A stretch of DNA of 64,000 bases, from positions 51,384,407-51,448,406 of the forward strand of contig CM036762.1 in assembly GCA_020796225.1 (NCBI GenBank), read 5' to 3'. A program made the position numbers and the translations under genes. This DNA is from Arion vulgaris. Its lineage: Eukaryota; Mollusca; Gastropoda; Stylommatophora; Arionidae. Shown here piece after piece: positions 9,835 through 20,274 of the stretch. The number at the start of each line of letters is the position of its first letter. Position 1 is the stretch's first letter. A model generated the notes under the pieces. The model saw only the letters and a list, made by a program, of their open reading frames with translations. It was not told the DNA's origin and searched no databases.

Positions 9835-10960
9835 GTCACACTGCTACCGGGTTGTTGCCCAGTGTCGTGGTTTTCTGTTTTTGTCTTGCGCTGTTCTGGT
9901 GGCTTGTGTGATTGTTATCTTTGCTCTTTCACAGGATGCTGCCACGCCATCTAACCATCTTTTCCGTGGTCTTCCTCTTGCCTGCTTTCCCGATGTTCTG
10001 TTGTAGAAGACTCTGTATACTGTGGAGTTTGGATGCATTCTTATTAAGTGGCCAAACCACTTCATTCTTTGTTTATCTATATAATTCAAGCACGGTTTTG
10101 TGCCAACTTTCTTCTTATGCTGATGTTGGTGATTCTGTCTTTTCTTGTGTTGTTGGTAACTTTTCTCAGGCAACGCATTTCACATGTAGTTATTTTTGTG
10201 ACTGCGCTTTGCTCAATGTCCATGTTTGGCTCTGGTAACACAAAGTAGGTATAAAAATGCTGTTGATCATTTGTTTCTTAGCTGCCTGTGAAATTTTTGG
10301 GTGCCTTAACAATGGGGCTAGCTGGTAGGTTACAGCATTTGCTTTTTGTACTCTAGCCTCTATCTATCTAGTTTTCCGTCTTCTGTGAATATGCTTCTTA
10401 AGTATTTGAATTCTTTCACTTGGTTTATTTTAGTGACATTGACATGGATGTCTAGATTATTATGTTTTCTTCCCATATTCATTATTTCTGTTTTAGTGTT
10501 GTTGATTTTCATGTCATGTTTCACACAATTATTGTTCAAAGTGTCAATATGATGTTGTAGATCTTGTTCATTTTGATGTATCAGGCACTGATCATCTGCA
10601 AAAGCAGTTCATTTATTTCATCATTATCTGAATTTGACTCTTGAGTTATTTTATCCATATATGCGATAAAGAGTAGTGGTGAAAGGACACAACCTTGTCT
10701 AACACCTGATGTAATGGAGAACCAGTCGGTCATTCCTTCTGTAGTTCTTACTGTACTCTGGCTATCTTGATATAAGGCCATGATGTTACCTAATAGTTGT
10801 CCTTGGACGCCATATTCTTCAAGGATCTTCCATAGTTTGCACCTGTTTACTCTATCAAATGCCTTTTCTTGGTCTATAAATATAAGCTGTTTACTTTGAT
10901 TGTATTCTTTTTGTATTACAGGTATTTAATGTTTTCAACTTTTAAAAAACTTTTTTGCTT
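9835..10960 (-). pseudogene. non-LTR reverse transcriptase remnant with palm motifs
   Basis: Longest RT fragment in the window. Read on the minus strand it has FIDQEKAFDRVNRCKLW, then SGVRQGCVLSPLLF (RT motif 4), then a frame-shifted LLFADDQCLI equivalent to the catalytic box, INNTKTEIM, KEFKYL and finally QRMKWFGHLIRM with GRPRKRWLDG. One missing base converts the catalytic box into LLLQMISACLI, and a stop falls after it. The element is dead. The tail is shared with the + strand copy at 14195-14735. Confidence 0.88.
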
Positions 10961-11095
10961 CCCACTTATTGCCTACTTTGTAATAATTTGAACAGGATAT
11001 TTCAGAGTATGTCCAACATATCTCCATCTTCTCTTTCTTGTAACAGTTGATACTAGTGGTTGACCAGGCATTTCTATAACGTCATCACTTCTAAA
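10950..11095 (-). pseudogene. second RT tail fragment
   Basis: Minus strand resembles the better preserved copy at 20590-20870 (EMSGQSLVT...RKRWRYVGHTLRR): blocks for PGQPLVST, RKRRWRYVGHTLKY and a truncated end. It abuts the RT remnant at 9835-10960 and comes from another LINE family. Confidence 0.6.
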
Positions 11096-11097
11096 TT

Positions 11098-11290
11098 CAT
11101 TGAAATGTGATTGGTTACTAAACCGACGCCATAGCACTCCGCGCAGATCTATAAAGGATCAGTCATCCCCAACCGATGACGAAGGGTATGCACACATATG
11201 GTTCCCATGGCTCACTGGTTAAACATTCTTCACTCTGCCCCTCGTGCATCCAGTTCTGCTTGTGCAACGTGTAACTCAAAGTTAGGAAAC
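11098..11290 (-). pseudogene. RNase H LINE 3' tail (CPEC type)
   Basis: Minus strand carries the decayed tail found intact elsewhere (LWxCPECxD) upstream of a block homologous to 48050-48090 (hit by the 82-bp array). The tggttactaaaccgac and gttcccatggctcactg blocks match 17890-18030 and 47925-48040. Confidence 0.65.
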
Positions 11291-11595
11291 CAGATAACCC
11301 ATTTTAGGATAGATGTACTAGAGAATGAACTAAACAAGGAACTGAACAACGTGTAACTCAAAGTTAGGAAACCAGATAACCCATTTTAGGATAGATGTAC
11401 TAGAGAATGAACTAAACAAGGAACTGAACAACGTGTAACTCAAAGTTAGGAAACCAGATAACCCATTTTAGGATAGATGTACTAGAGAATGAACTAAACA
11501 AGGAACTGAACAACGTGTAACTCAAAGTTAGGAAACCAGATAACCCATTTTAGGATAGATGTACTAGAGAATGAACTAAACAAGGAACTGAACAC
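11268..11595. repeat. 82-bp tandem array, 4 copies
   Basis: Four near-identical 82-bp units beginning acgtgtaactcaaagtta. The first unit starts inside the RNase H LINE tail (compare acgggtaactccaaactg at 48081), so the unit includes element sequence. Confidence 0.92.
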
Positions 11596-11632
11596 CTATA
11601 TTTTGAAAATGCAATCAAAGGTTACATACTGT

Positions 11633-11775
11633 ACCGCCGGGGCTCGCAATGGGAGCAAAGAATAGTAACACTGCAACCAACAAGGCATGTCGTAAATGGC
11701 GACTGATATATGGGCCTAGAGAAGCTACCCTAGTAAATTTTAAAAAGTCGAAGTAATGAGATGTGTTGAGGCTGG
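11633..11775 (+). mobile_element. SINE-D, 3'-truncated
   Basis: Has the head gccggggctcgcaatgg, agcaaagaatagtaacac, a core catgtcgtaaatggcgac and the gaagctaccctagtaaat block. It breaks off before the GAA end. Confidence 0.75.
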
Positions 11776-11879
11776 TTCGATCTGAAAGGTGTGAGGTCAG
11801 TAAAAATTCCGCTTTAACTGGGAAACGTGATCCTGGGACCACGCTCATACGAAGCAAATGCACAAACTACTACGTTATC

Positions 11880-11957
11880 GAGATCGCTAAGATTTGCAGA
11901 TATAGCTACGGAGTTCGTGCTTTGTGAAATAATCTCTGCCGCTGGTGTACTATTTCA
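11880..11957 (+). mobile_element. SINE-A fragment
   Basis: Matches the middle of SINE-A (ctacggagttcgtgctttg, then ggtgtactatttcaacggag). Cut off by the SINE-E copy that follows. Confidence 0.7.
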
Positions 11958-12215
11958 ACGGAGATAGACGCTCGAGTGGTTACCGGGGACCATATTTAGG
12001 TGTCAAGAATAGAACCACTGTTACCTGCCATGCATGTCGTAAGAGGCGACTAAGGAGGTTTGGCTGAAATCGGATGCACATGTCCTAAACGTGTAGAATT
12101 CTATGCGTTTAGGGGCCTACCAAACCAATGTGCAACGTATACACGTTCTTGGCAAAGATCAAACATACCACAAAGAATGATTAAAATTGGTCGTAAAGAA
12201 TGAACGCAAAGAAGT
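11958..12215 (+). mobile_element. SINE-E copy
   Basis: Starts tcgagtggttaccgggg, has the core tgcatgtcgtaagaggcga, the aacgtgtagaattctatgcg and caacgtatacacgttcttgg blocks, and ends gaacgcaaagaagtagaag. Almost full length. Confidence 0.88.
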
Positions 12216-12812
12216 AGAAGATATAAAGACATAAGAAAATTGAACTATTCCATAGAATATGTTGGAGATATCGTAATGTATTCATGTCTTTTCTAAAGTG
12301 TTGGTTAGAAAATTATTTACTGTTTTTCCGATAGATCTCTTCTGGTTATTTCATTTCTGGTCTTTTTTTTAATTAGAGGGTAGAGAATGTGTTTAAAAGG
12401 TAAGAAGATATTAAAGACAAATAAATAGTTGGTAGCTTGCACCATCAACATTGGGATGTCATGGCGTTTGTTTGTTAAGTAAGCGCGCGATCCAAGTTCT
12501 CTCATCTCAGCGACCCCTAGGATTTGCGTTGAGAGTTAATTCCTCCTACATGCAAACAGTTTTCTCCCTTGATTAACAAGTTTTATTCTGGAGCGATTGT
12601 TTGTGCACGTGAGTTGAAGGAGAGATGGCAAACCTTCAATATCGCAAAGTTTATATTTCCTGCCCGTACCCACACTGAAGATTCATACAATCTCACTATC
12701 ATATTTCTTTCATATTTCACAACGTACAGCATGTACTTGTTATAATATTATTAACATTAAACAAAACATGCACTTTAAATACAGATACGCTAGTAATCAA
12801 AGAAACTATATT
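12216..12812. other. no gene recognised
   Basis: AT-rich DNA. The 62-codon minus-strand frame at 12317-12505 has no recognisable motif. No tandem repeat or inverted termini noticed. Confidence 0.4.
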
Positions 12813-12814
12813 AA

Positions 12815-12910
12815 TTTAGGCCGAAAATGTCGGATGTGCCTGTTCTACACGTGTAGGAACCTATGAACCATTGCGCAACGTTTAGTTCATTCTTGGCACA
12901 AATCAAACAT
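12815..12910 (+). mobile_element. SINE-E-like fragment (divergent subfamily)
   Basis: Shows the gaaaatgtcggatgtgcc, tacacgtgtaggaacctatg and ttcttggcacaaatcaaac blocks in SINE-E order but well diverged. Similar fragments occur inverted at 15000-15118 and 54845-54960, suggesting a third, older subfamily. Confidence 0.55.
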
Positions 12911-13400
12911 ATCAGTTATCAGTTATATGAGGACTATTATCATAGCACTCCGGACATGTCCATAGGTGCTCCGATCTCCGCCTCAGCAAATCCAGCAGCC
13001 TCCAGCGACCCAACACGCCAGTTCGATGTTGATTAATCAATCTTTTTGCATAATTAGTATGTTGCTCTTTTCGGGCTGCACCAATATTGACACCCATCTC
13101 TTTCAATCTGGTCAGCGAGGGGGATTCACATCCCTGAAACTCCTCTGTTCGGGAAAGACTGTCTCAATTCGTGAAGAATGTCATTTAGATCCATGGAAGC
13201 TCCTCTGATATTGTAGCCAAGCCAGCCAATCTATCAGCTCGTTCATTACCACTAGCTCCTGCGTGCCCAGGGACAAAAATGAAGGTGATTTCTCTGATCA
13301 TTGTCTGTACCAGTACCTCCACCCAGTTGCGTCTCACCATTCCTGATTCGACTTTACAAATTCATGCTCATGGAGTCACTGAGTATGAAAACACAAAGAG
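12905..13400 (-). pseudogene. RNase H domain plus LINE tail
   Basis: On the minus strand: a SDSMSM-like motif near 13375, [18 protein letters not shown] residues around 13210-13280 after allowing frameshifts, then LKEMGVNIGAARKEQ, RLINQHRTGVLGRW and the end [14 protein letters not shown]. The SDS and GNERAD blocks are the RNase H Asp and Asp/His catalytic positions. A near-identical tail is at 27315-27600. Confidence 0.82.
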
Positions 13401-13574
13401 TGATTCAACTGGCGGATAAGTACAAAATCAAACAAACAAGAAACATATTAATTTTTTTTTAAATATATTTCAACCAAGTTTGATGTCTACCATAAAAATA
13501 AAATTTCCCGAAAACTTTTTCAGATCTTAAGGTATGAAATCATATTTCTATACCCTAGTGTGCAGGAGATAGGA

Positions 13575-13835
13575 TGATCAATTACTTTCTCTCGCGTGGG
13601 GAACGTCGGTCACGTTAAGAGACACGGTTTTGGAAAGAACAGTAACGGAAGGCATGATTCCGGAGGGTAGAGGCATGGGAAGATCAAGACGAACGTGACA
13701 GCAGGACATAAAAAAACATTGAACATGTGACATGTTAGAATAGGCGGGAGAACTTGCTAGAGACAAAGTGTTTCAGGCAGTCTGTGAGGAAAGCAACGTT
13801 CTACAAGGGACAGGCTACTTGATGATGGAACGTCC
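13575..13835 (+). pseudogene. non-LTR RT C-terminal tail
   Basis: Pieces in two frames: GHVKRHG, LERTVTEGMIPEGRG, GRSRRT, then ELARDKVFQAVCEESN. This order (G-H-V-x-R, G-R-x-R-R, L-A-x-D-R, F) is the usual end of many LINE RT proteins. Broken by stops and frameshifts. Confidence 0.65.
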
Positions 13836-13949
13836 AATGTGATATTAAACCCAAAACCTTCTTGTGCCCGAGTAGATAGGCAAACGCTTTTGCATTACGC
13901 TAATCCGTCCCCCAAGATTGATGTCTAGATAGCATTAAAGTGTCTGAAG

Positions 13950-14150
13950 AAGACGAGGATTGAGTTCATTGCACCGGGTTTTACTTCATATGGTTCCGTC
14001 TATCTCCGTTGAAATGGTACACCAGCGGCCGAGATTATTTCACAAAGCGCGAACTCTGTAGCTATATATGCAAATCTTAGGGATCTGGATAACGTAGTAG
14101 TTTGTGCAATTGCTTCGTATGCGCATGGTCCCAGGATCTAAACACAGGGG
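13950..14150 (-). mobile_element. SINE-A copy
   Basis: Reverse complement of SINE-A: ggattgagttcattgcaccg, gttccgtctatctccgttga and gcgaactctgtagctatat match the family body. The tRNA-like head is degraded. Confidence 0.75.
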
Positions 14151-14194
14151 GCTAAAGGTGGCGGTGAGATGTTAAGTACATGAGATTTTGAATT

Positions 14195-14735
14195 GTTGTA
14201 CCGTTGTCAACAAGTAATTACGTATTCAGTAATAGACCCACTACCAGCTAGCCCCATTGTTAAGGCACCCAAAATATCACTGACAGCTAAACAACAGTTA
14301 CAGCATTTTCATAACTACTTTGTGTTACCATCAAACAAGGACAAAAATCAAAGCGCAGTCACAAAAAATAACATGTGAAATGCGTTACCTGCGAAAAGCT
14401 ACCAACAACACCAGAAGAGAAAGTCACCAACATCAGTATAAGAAAGAAAGTTGGCACAGGACCTTGCTTGAATTACATTGAGGAACAAAGAATGAAGTGG
14501 TTTGGCCACTTGATAAAAATGAATTCAAACTCCACAGTATACAGAGTCTTCTACAACAGAACACCAGGAAAGAAGGAGAGAGGAAGACCACGAAAAAGCT
14601 GGTTAGAGAGCATAGCAGATTTATGTCATAGATAAGAAAAAAATCACCCACGCTATCAGAACAGCGCAAGAAAAAAAAACCAGAAAACCCCGACACTGGG
14701 CAACAACCCAGTAGCAGTGGTCCAACACTTGTGAC
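14195..14735 (+). pseudogene. non-LTR RT tail, same family as 9835-10960
   Basis: An 86-codon frame contains PCLNYIEEQRMKWFGHLI, STVYRVFYNRTPGKKERG and RPRKSWLES, followed by a frameshift and the end RTAQEKKNQKTPTLGNNP-like. It matches the minus-strand copy at 9844-10173 residue by residue over the tail and preserves more upstream sequence. Confidence 0.8.
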
Positions 14736-14784
14736 TGGAGAATTGAGAGTTTGTTGTTTCTTTGTATTCGTTCTTATCAAACAG

Positions 14785-15000
14785 TTTCCCAACCTGTCCA
14801 GCGTGTTCGTAGCGCGTTGGACGACGGTGTGACAATCCCTCTGTGTGTGCGGGTTCAATTCCGCGGGCTGGCAGAAAAAGTCACAGGTTCTCCAGATTTA
14901 CGGTGTTCGTGGCACCGAACCGAAGGGTTACCATGCCCATGGCACCGAGCTGAAGAGCTGAAAGCTCAAATGCTTCTGGATCGGGTAAAAAAAATCAACC
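14785..15000 (+). mobile_element. SINE-B copy (tRNA-derived)
   Basis: tRNA-like head with A-box-like cgtagcgcgttgg (about 14808-14820) and B-box gggttcaattcc (14851-14862), a body with ccagatttacggtgttcgtg and gcaccgagctgaagagctg, and an A-rich 3' end after gcttctggatcggg. Other copies: 19723-19922, 20275-20446, 30816-31046, 55272-55440. Confidence 0.85.
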
Positions 15001-15118
15001 AGTTTAATCACTCATTGTGATATGTTTTGTTTGTGCCAAGAGCGACTGTACGTTGCGTCTCGTTTCATAGACTCCTACGCATGAAGGACAGGCACTTCTG
15101 AAACTTTCGGCCTAAATA
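15000..15118 (-). mobile_element. SINE-E-like fragment (divergent subfamily)
   Basis: Inverse of the 12815-12910 type: tttaatcactcattgtgata, tttgtgccaagagcgactg, gactcctacgcatg, ending aactttcggcctaaata. Confidence 0.5.
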
Positions 15119-15252
15119 AATGTTTGAGTCTGTCCTGACAATTCCTTTAATTTCTGGCCTTCTTTTTACATCGTATACTCAACACTCTTTATTTACGCCG
15201 TATATTTGCAATGATAATAATCCGTCAATCAAGGTGTTTCGGTCATATAATG

Positions 15253-15345
15253 GGAAGAGTGGTTACCTGGGCCCAAATTGGAGTGTAAAGAATAGAACCA
15301 CTGCTACCTGCCATGCATGTCGTAAGAGACCACTAAGGATGTTGG
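15253..15345 (+). mobile_element. SINE-E 5' fragment
   Basis: Head agagtggttacctgggccc, then gtaaagaatagaaccactg and core tgcatgtcgtaagagacca. Truncated after the core. Confidence 0.75.
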
Positions 15346-15571
15346 GCGTGGGGCTAGCTATCTCACACCGTAAAAATCACTAGATGGCTACAGAACGGAG
15401 AGCGAACAGAGTAAACGCTGACTGAAACCTGACATCGCCGAAGGATAAGCACCAGAGCTCCAAATGGTGCTGAAGATGTGACGTAAAACACACCAATGCT
15501 AAGGCTGCATGAATCAAATTTCCATGAATAGAATTTATGGGGAGATCTGGTACATCGGTCTGGGCGGTGAT

Positions 15572-15572
<1 letters not shown>

Positions 15573-15615
<43 letters not shown>
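15573..15615. repeat. (GA)n microsatellite
   Basis: About 20 GA dinucleotides, followed directly by an RT tail fragment. Confidence 0.95.
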
Positions 15616-15617
<2 letters not shown>

Positions 15618-15800
15618 ATGTGGTGGCAACTCGTAAAATTCAGGGAAGGAGAATTTGTGGAAGACAGGGGGATATTGGATGGTCTGACATCGTGGTTCGA
15701 CAAAAGATTGACGTCAGAACTGATTAACTGCACCAAGGAGAGAGAGAGAGAGTTATGGAGAGCCATGATCGCCTACGCCGGCAGGTATGGCATTCATTGA
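15616..15800 (+). pseudogene. non-LTR RT tail (GRQRK type)
   Basis: Contains ILDGLTSWFDKRLTSELI and ELWRAMIAYAGRYG in one frame and RKIQGRRICGRQ in another, the same tail as 16985-17185. Confidence 0.75.
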
Positions 15801-15829
15801 TATTTGGACTTGTGTATGATCTACGCCAA

Positions 15830-16640
15830 AGAGCATGTTCATACTGTGCAGATTTTCTGAATGGGTGAGGTCGTTCCGACTTGAGAGTTTAAAACGTGTA
15901 AAATATGAAGACGAAACAAATATAGTTAAACCAAATAATCCTAGACAAACTGTCATGATAAAATGAAATTTCAAGTGGCACGAAAATATTCATTTGGTCT
16001 CACAACCCAAAACGGGTTTCCTTTTTTTTTGTCATCAAAACATTTGTTTGAGGGATACAAGAAATCCCTAAATATTGACCTATTTTACATGTTCGTTTTC
16101 ATCGCTTAGGATGTTTACCACATGAGCCAATCAGCGCTTCGTTTGGCAAGACTGAACCATGCCAAAACGTTCTATTTGAATAACGACTGAAATCTGTATT
16201 TTCTTGTGAATAATCTTTAACGGAGTCTAACAGATGTCTCATTTAATATTGTTTAACATTCAAAATGCGTTTAAGATGTGGGAAACGGGAGGGAAATGTT
16301 TTATTAATACATTATCAACATTTGATAATAATTGTTCATATTTATGAACAAAAGTAAATATGAAATTTGAAAACTAGAAACAACAAATAATGGAAGAAAA
16401 AAGAAAATACGAAAAGCTTAATGGAATTGACGTTTATACCCCATTTGCGGATCTCTTCCCCCCACCCCCACCCCCCCCCACTTTTCCACCATATCACTCA
16501 TAGGTGCGCCACCTCTTTTAGTTGAATGAAAGTTGCAATCAAAAGTCAGAAACGATTTACTCACCCATAGTAGACCAGATGACTGATTTCAAATTTCATA
16601 AAAAATTAAAATACATCTGGTATCTATTGTCAGCTGGGGT
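15830..16640. other. unassigned AT-rich DNA with a C-rich tract
   Basis: No gene or known repeat. A C-rich tract (ccccacccccacccccccc) lies around 16460-16482. Nothing else stands out. Confidence 0.5.
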
Positions 16641-16734
16641 TGAGTGGAGAATCAAATGCGCTGGAAACTGAACACTGTCTCATCGTTATCATCAAGCAGC
16701 TTGTCTCCTCCGGAACCAGGTTCCAATAACAGTC

Positions 16735-16905
16735 CTGAAAAACTCCCTGTTCTGTGCAAGTTGACATGCGTCAGCAGCAGTCATTCTCAGATCATCAATG
16801 ACATCTTGCACCCATCGTCCTCCAGGTCTTCCTCTCATTCTTCTTCCAGGCACCATTCCCTAGAAAATTATGAACACTGTCTAATGGGGCGCAAATCTAC
16901 TTGAC
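16735..16905 (-). pseudogene. non-LTR RT tail (RWVQDVI type)
   Basis: Minus strand encodes RMRGRPGGRWVQDVIDDLRM, followed by TAADACQLAQNREFF and TVIG. The G-R-P-x-x-R-W-x-x-D-V and A-x-x-R-x-x-F pattern is a standard LINE RT C-terminus. A close + strand relative is at 34045-34202. Confidence 0.8.
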
Positions 16906-16984
16906 TAGCATTAAGCCACAAAGACTTACTTATAAAGATATTGTTTCAAGATTAGTATCTTCTTCGTTAAGGATGTTAAAGATG

Positions 16985-17185
16985 TGTGTTTGTAGGTTTA
17001 GAACACATTGTGACAACCAGTAAAATCAAGGGTAGACGAGACAGAGGAAGACAGAGAAAGAATTTTTTGGATGGTCTGACTTCATGGCACGGTAGAGCGT
17101 CAACATCTGAGTTGATAGCAAACACCAACGACAGAGATTTGTGGAGATCCATGATCGCCTACGCCAGCCGGCACGGCACCTGATG
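16985..17185 (+). pseudogene. non-LTR RT tail, best copy of the GRQRK type
   Basis: A 65-codon frame with SKIKGRRDRGRQRKNFLDGL, then SWHGRASTSELIANT and DRDLWRSMIAYASRHGT followed by TGA and a GATGATGAT tail. The stop and microsatellite tail show the natural 3' end of the element. It is 5'-truncated. Confidence 0.85.
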
Positions 17186-17289
17186 GTGATGATGATGTTT
17201 GTATGGTTACAGTACCGAGCTATACTCATACTCCAAGTGTTCCCGGTTTGTGTTTCTAATAGAACAATCTAGCTAATTGCATAGTGATT

Positions 17290-17570
17290 CCTGATCTTCA
17301 GGGTTTGGGGGACGGAGATATCTTTAGCGAAGCAGTTAAGCGTTTTCCTTGCGTTCGGAAGCTTGTGGGTTCGAATTCAGAACTCTTCGTTCTATTCCAA
17401 ATCTTTCATGTGTAATCTCAACATTTTTTAAATGATTGTTGCCGGTGCTACGGAGTTCAATATTCTCAGCGTGGCGTGCAATTTGTGCGGAGAGTGACCG
17501 GGCTATACGGGAAAACCCAGTGAAATGAAGTCAATTCTTCGCCTTGTGACCCCTTTAGACAACGATCTTT
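17290..17570 (+). mobile_element. SINE-A copy, divergent
   Basis: tRNA-like head with agcgaagcagttaagcg and B-box gggttcgaattc, then ctacggagttcaatattct, gtgcggagagtgaccgggc and gaagtcaattcttcgcctt in family order. Confidence 0.75.
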
Positions 17571-17599
17571 CTGTTGGTAGCACGACGATCTTTCTGTTG

Positions 17600-17668
17600 G
17601 TAGCACGCACATACGCACTCACGCACATTCACACACGCACATACACATTGCGCACACACACACACACA
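17600..17668. repeat. CA-rich simple repeat
   Basis: Imperfect CA/CACG dinucleotide stretch ending in (CA)n. Confidence 0.85.
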
Positions 17669-17884
17669 AAATAGGGATCTCTAGTTGAGCCAGAGATCCG
17701 TTAGCCTTTGACCTCGCAATCCCATTTCCCCGGTTTACACCCTCTGGGTGGTTGGCTTATGTGCTCCACTGCTCATCAGCAGACTCTGCTAATTATTACT
17801 TTTCGACCTTCCTAAGAAAGACTAGCCGACCCCAACTCTGCTGGATTCCAAGCCAGATGCAGAACACACCTTTCATACCAGTGT

Positions 17885-18030
17885 GATTTGATTATTGGTT
17901 ATTGGTTACTAAACTGACGTCATTGCACTCCGGGCAGACCCATAGGTGCTCAGTCTCCCAAACAGATATCGAAGAGTATGCATACCGATGGTTCCCATGG
18001 CTCGCTGATTAAACACAACATCCAGCTGTC
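17885..18030 (-). pseudogene. RNase H LINE 3' tail (CPEC type)
   Basis: Minus strand: gttcccatggctcgctgatt block and the codons for [16 protein letters not shown] tail; closely similar to 47925-48040. Confidence 0.7.
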
Positions 18031-18429
18031 AACATTCCCCTCCTTCACACCATCCCGTCACACAAAAACCGAGGCCGGGCAGTGGTACTTAATTATCATG
18101 TGCTCCACATTAGTTGGTCACTTTTGTAAACGTTGTTAGAGAGGTATTTTGTTACTGACTGCATGACACTATCTGATCACGCTGACAGAGGTGTGCGTTT
18201 GCTCTGAAGTGACCACTTCTCAACAAAAGAGGTGGAGCAGAGTCTTGTTCAGTGCTAGACCCCAGACCCTGATGCTGTCTTACCCCCTCCCCATCCCTTA
18301 TTGTCGCGCGCTTATACCCCACCAACAGAAGTTCATAAATCTAGCTTGTTGAAAAAATACTTCTGTAATCTGTTGTTGTGCCGTAAACAGAGTTTGAAGA
18401 CTACAATCTTCTGTTTTCTTTCAATCTTT

Positions 18430-18760
18430 CTTATCTTATCTTATCCACATTTGCCGTGAAGCGTTGTGGGGAGAGTTAGTTTTCTATCTTGTGCCATTTA
18501 TGTTGCGCTTGACGTCAGTTCATGCTTTCACAGGGACTCTGAGATGTTATCTATCCATCGTGTTCTTGGCCTGTCTCGTGCTCTGCGCCCTGAGTGTCTA
18601 TTGTAGGCACGTGATGGTAGTAAATGTGGTTCCATTCTCATTGGATGGCCGAACCACTTGATTCTTTGCTTCTCGATGTACTGTATGCATGGTATAGTAC
18701 CAACGATGCTTCTGATATTCTCGTTTCTCACTCTATCTCTTTCTTTCAATATAGTTTTAA
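18430..18760 (-). pseudogene. non-LTR RT tail (RTRWIDNI type)
   Basis: A 73-codon minus-strand frame contains IEKQRIKWFGHPMRMEPHL, RAYNRHSGRRARDRPRTRW and IDNISESL. Similar DNA without a long frame is at 49040-49210. Confidence 0.8.
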
Positions 18761-18871
18761 ATGCACCATTTGTCTGTTGTTCTGACCAAGCTTAATCATG
18801 AATTATTTCCCTTTGTTTAACTTACTTCTGTTCATTTTTTACTAATGTAAGGAATTTGTATTCTCTCAAAG

Positions 18872-19134
18872 GGAAGGGAAGGGGGGTCGTCTCTGTGGCT
18901 AAGTGGTTAAACTCTTTGCCTTGTGAGTCGAAGGTAGTGGGTTCGAATCCGGACCGCGCCGTTCTATTCACGAGTGCAGTTTTTCAGAGATCCTAGGATT
19001 GTTGCTCGAGCTACGGAGTTCGTGCTTTATGCAATACTTTCGGCAGGTTGCGTGCCATTTCTGCGGAGAGGGACTGAGCCATATGGGGTCAAACCCAGTG
19101 CAATGAAGTCAATCATTCGACTTAAAAACCCTTT
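18872..19134 (+). mobile_element. SINE-A, full length with 13-bp TSD
   Basis: Reference copy of SINE-A (263 bp). The tRNA-derived head has an A-box tggctaagtgg and an exact B-box ggttcgaatcc about 45 bp apart. The body has ctacggagttcgtgcttta and tttctgcggagagggactg. The 13-bp duplication tattctctcaaag at 18859-18871 and 19135-19147 shows it moved by target-primed retroposition. Confidence 0.92.
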
Positions 19135-19147
19135 TATTCTCTCAAAG

Positions 19148-19500
19148 ACCAAACTTTAAATTATTATAGATTTCGCTCTAGTTATTGTACAGTTATAACG
19201 CTGTTTAGCACGTAGTCGCTGCTAACGAAATAGAAAAGTTTCAACAATTTTTAGTTCTAGGAGCAGGGCACGTTTGTTTGATCAGGTGAGGGTTGATGGT
19301 AACCTAACACCCCTTTATTTTGGGTATCGGCCAGCATGGTTTCCTGTTGAGGTCACATGATCATCCATCCAACGCTGCATTTGAGTTGCAGCGATATGAT
19401 GGCGGCATTCAATGTAGATATGAAATAGGTTGGTTTTTGGGTTTTTTTTTTTTTGTTAGTATTATTAGTAGTAAAGTAGTATTAATGGTCTGTTAAGGCA
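19148..19500. other. unassigned
   Basis: AT-rich DNA with a short poly(T) at 19441-19454 and no recognisable gene or repeat. Confidence 0.4.
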
Positions 19501-19502
19501 GA

Positions 19503-19660
19503 CGTGAGCGTCTGTAGCTCAAGCGGTAGTGGGCTCAATCACAAACCCAAGCGTACCTGGTTCAAACCCCACGGTAGGCAAGTTTGGAAGCAAATTCGTT
19601 TCTGTGGGATTTTTACAAAAAAGGTAAAAATAGACCTCACTGTTCAAAAAGAAATGGCAA
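19503..19660 (+). mobile_element. SINE-C copy (tRNA-derived)
   Basis: Head with A-box tgtagctcaagcggtag and B-box ctggttcaaaccccac, then gcaagtttggaagcaaattc. A second, inverted copy is at 58198-58322. The intervening anticodon stem does not fold into an obvious tRNA, so I call it a SINE and not a tRNA gene. Confidence 0.7.
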
Positions 19661-19722
19661 ACTACTGCACATATAAGTGGTGCCTAGAAAATCAATTACT
19701 CGTTTTCTGTGATTTATGTCCT

Positions 19723-19922
19723 GGTTTTTTCGATCCAGAAGCACTTGAACTTTTCAGCTCTTCGGCTCGGTGCCATGGACATCGTAACCCTTCGGTTCGG
19801 TGCCACGAACACCGTAAATCTGGGGAATCTGTGGCTTTTTCTACCATCCCGCGGAATTGAACCCACACACACAGAGGGATAGTCTCCCATAGTCCAATGC
19901 GCTACGAACACGCTGGGCAGAC
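19723..19922 (-). mobile_element. SINE-B copy
   Basis: Inverse SINE-B: ttttttcgatccagaagc (A-rich tail on the minus strand), gcacgaacaccgtaaatc-like body and ggaattgaacccacacac (B-box complement), ending at gcgctacgaacacgctggg. Confidence 0.88.
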
Positions 19923-20274
19923 GGACTGGCTACGTCCTGTAAAGGATATGCTACGATTCTCATAAGGCTGGTAAGAAAGAATGTGAAAAGCTTTCATTAA
20001 CCTGTTCCCTTCGTAATCTTTCTTTCCTCCAGATGCAATGTTTATTGAATTAGATAGGAGACTGGCTTTACGTCATGTTAAAACATATCGCTAGCCAGTA
20101 TGTTGGATTATAAAGGCGAAAAGGTTAATCCTCATCACCATCATCACGTGCCGTGCCAACAGAAGTATGTTATAATGTTGTTCGATAACTCTGTTTCTTG
20201 TTCTAGCTATGAGTTCAGATTCCTTCTCAGCTGCGCAACGATGTTTGTTTGGTTTTTATGTAGATGACTTGCCC

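Noticed and set aside
18895..18960. Genuine tRNA gene
   Set aside because: A- and B-boxes are good but no complete cloverleaf is apparent, and the sequence is the head of a repeated 263-bp SINE with a TSD.
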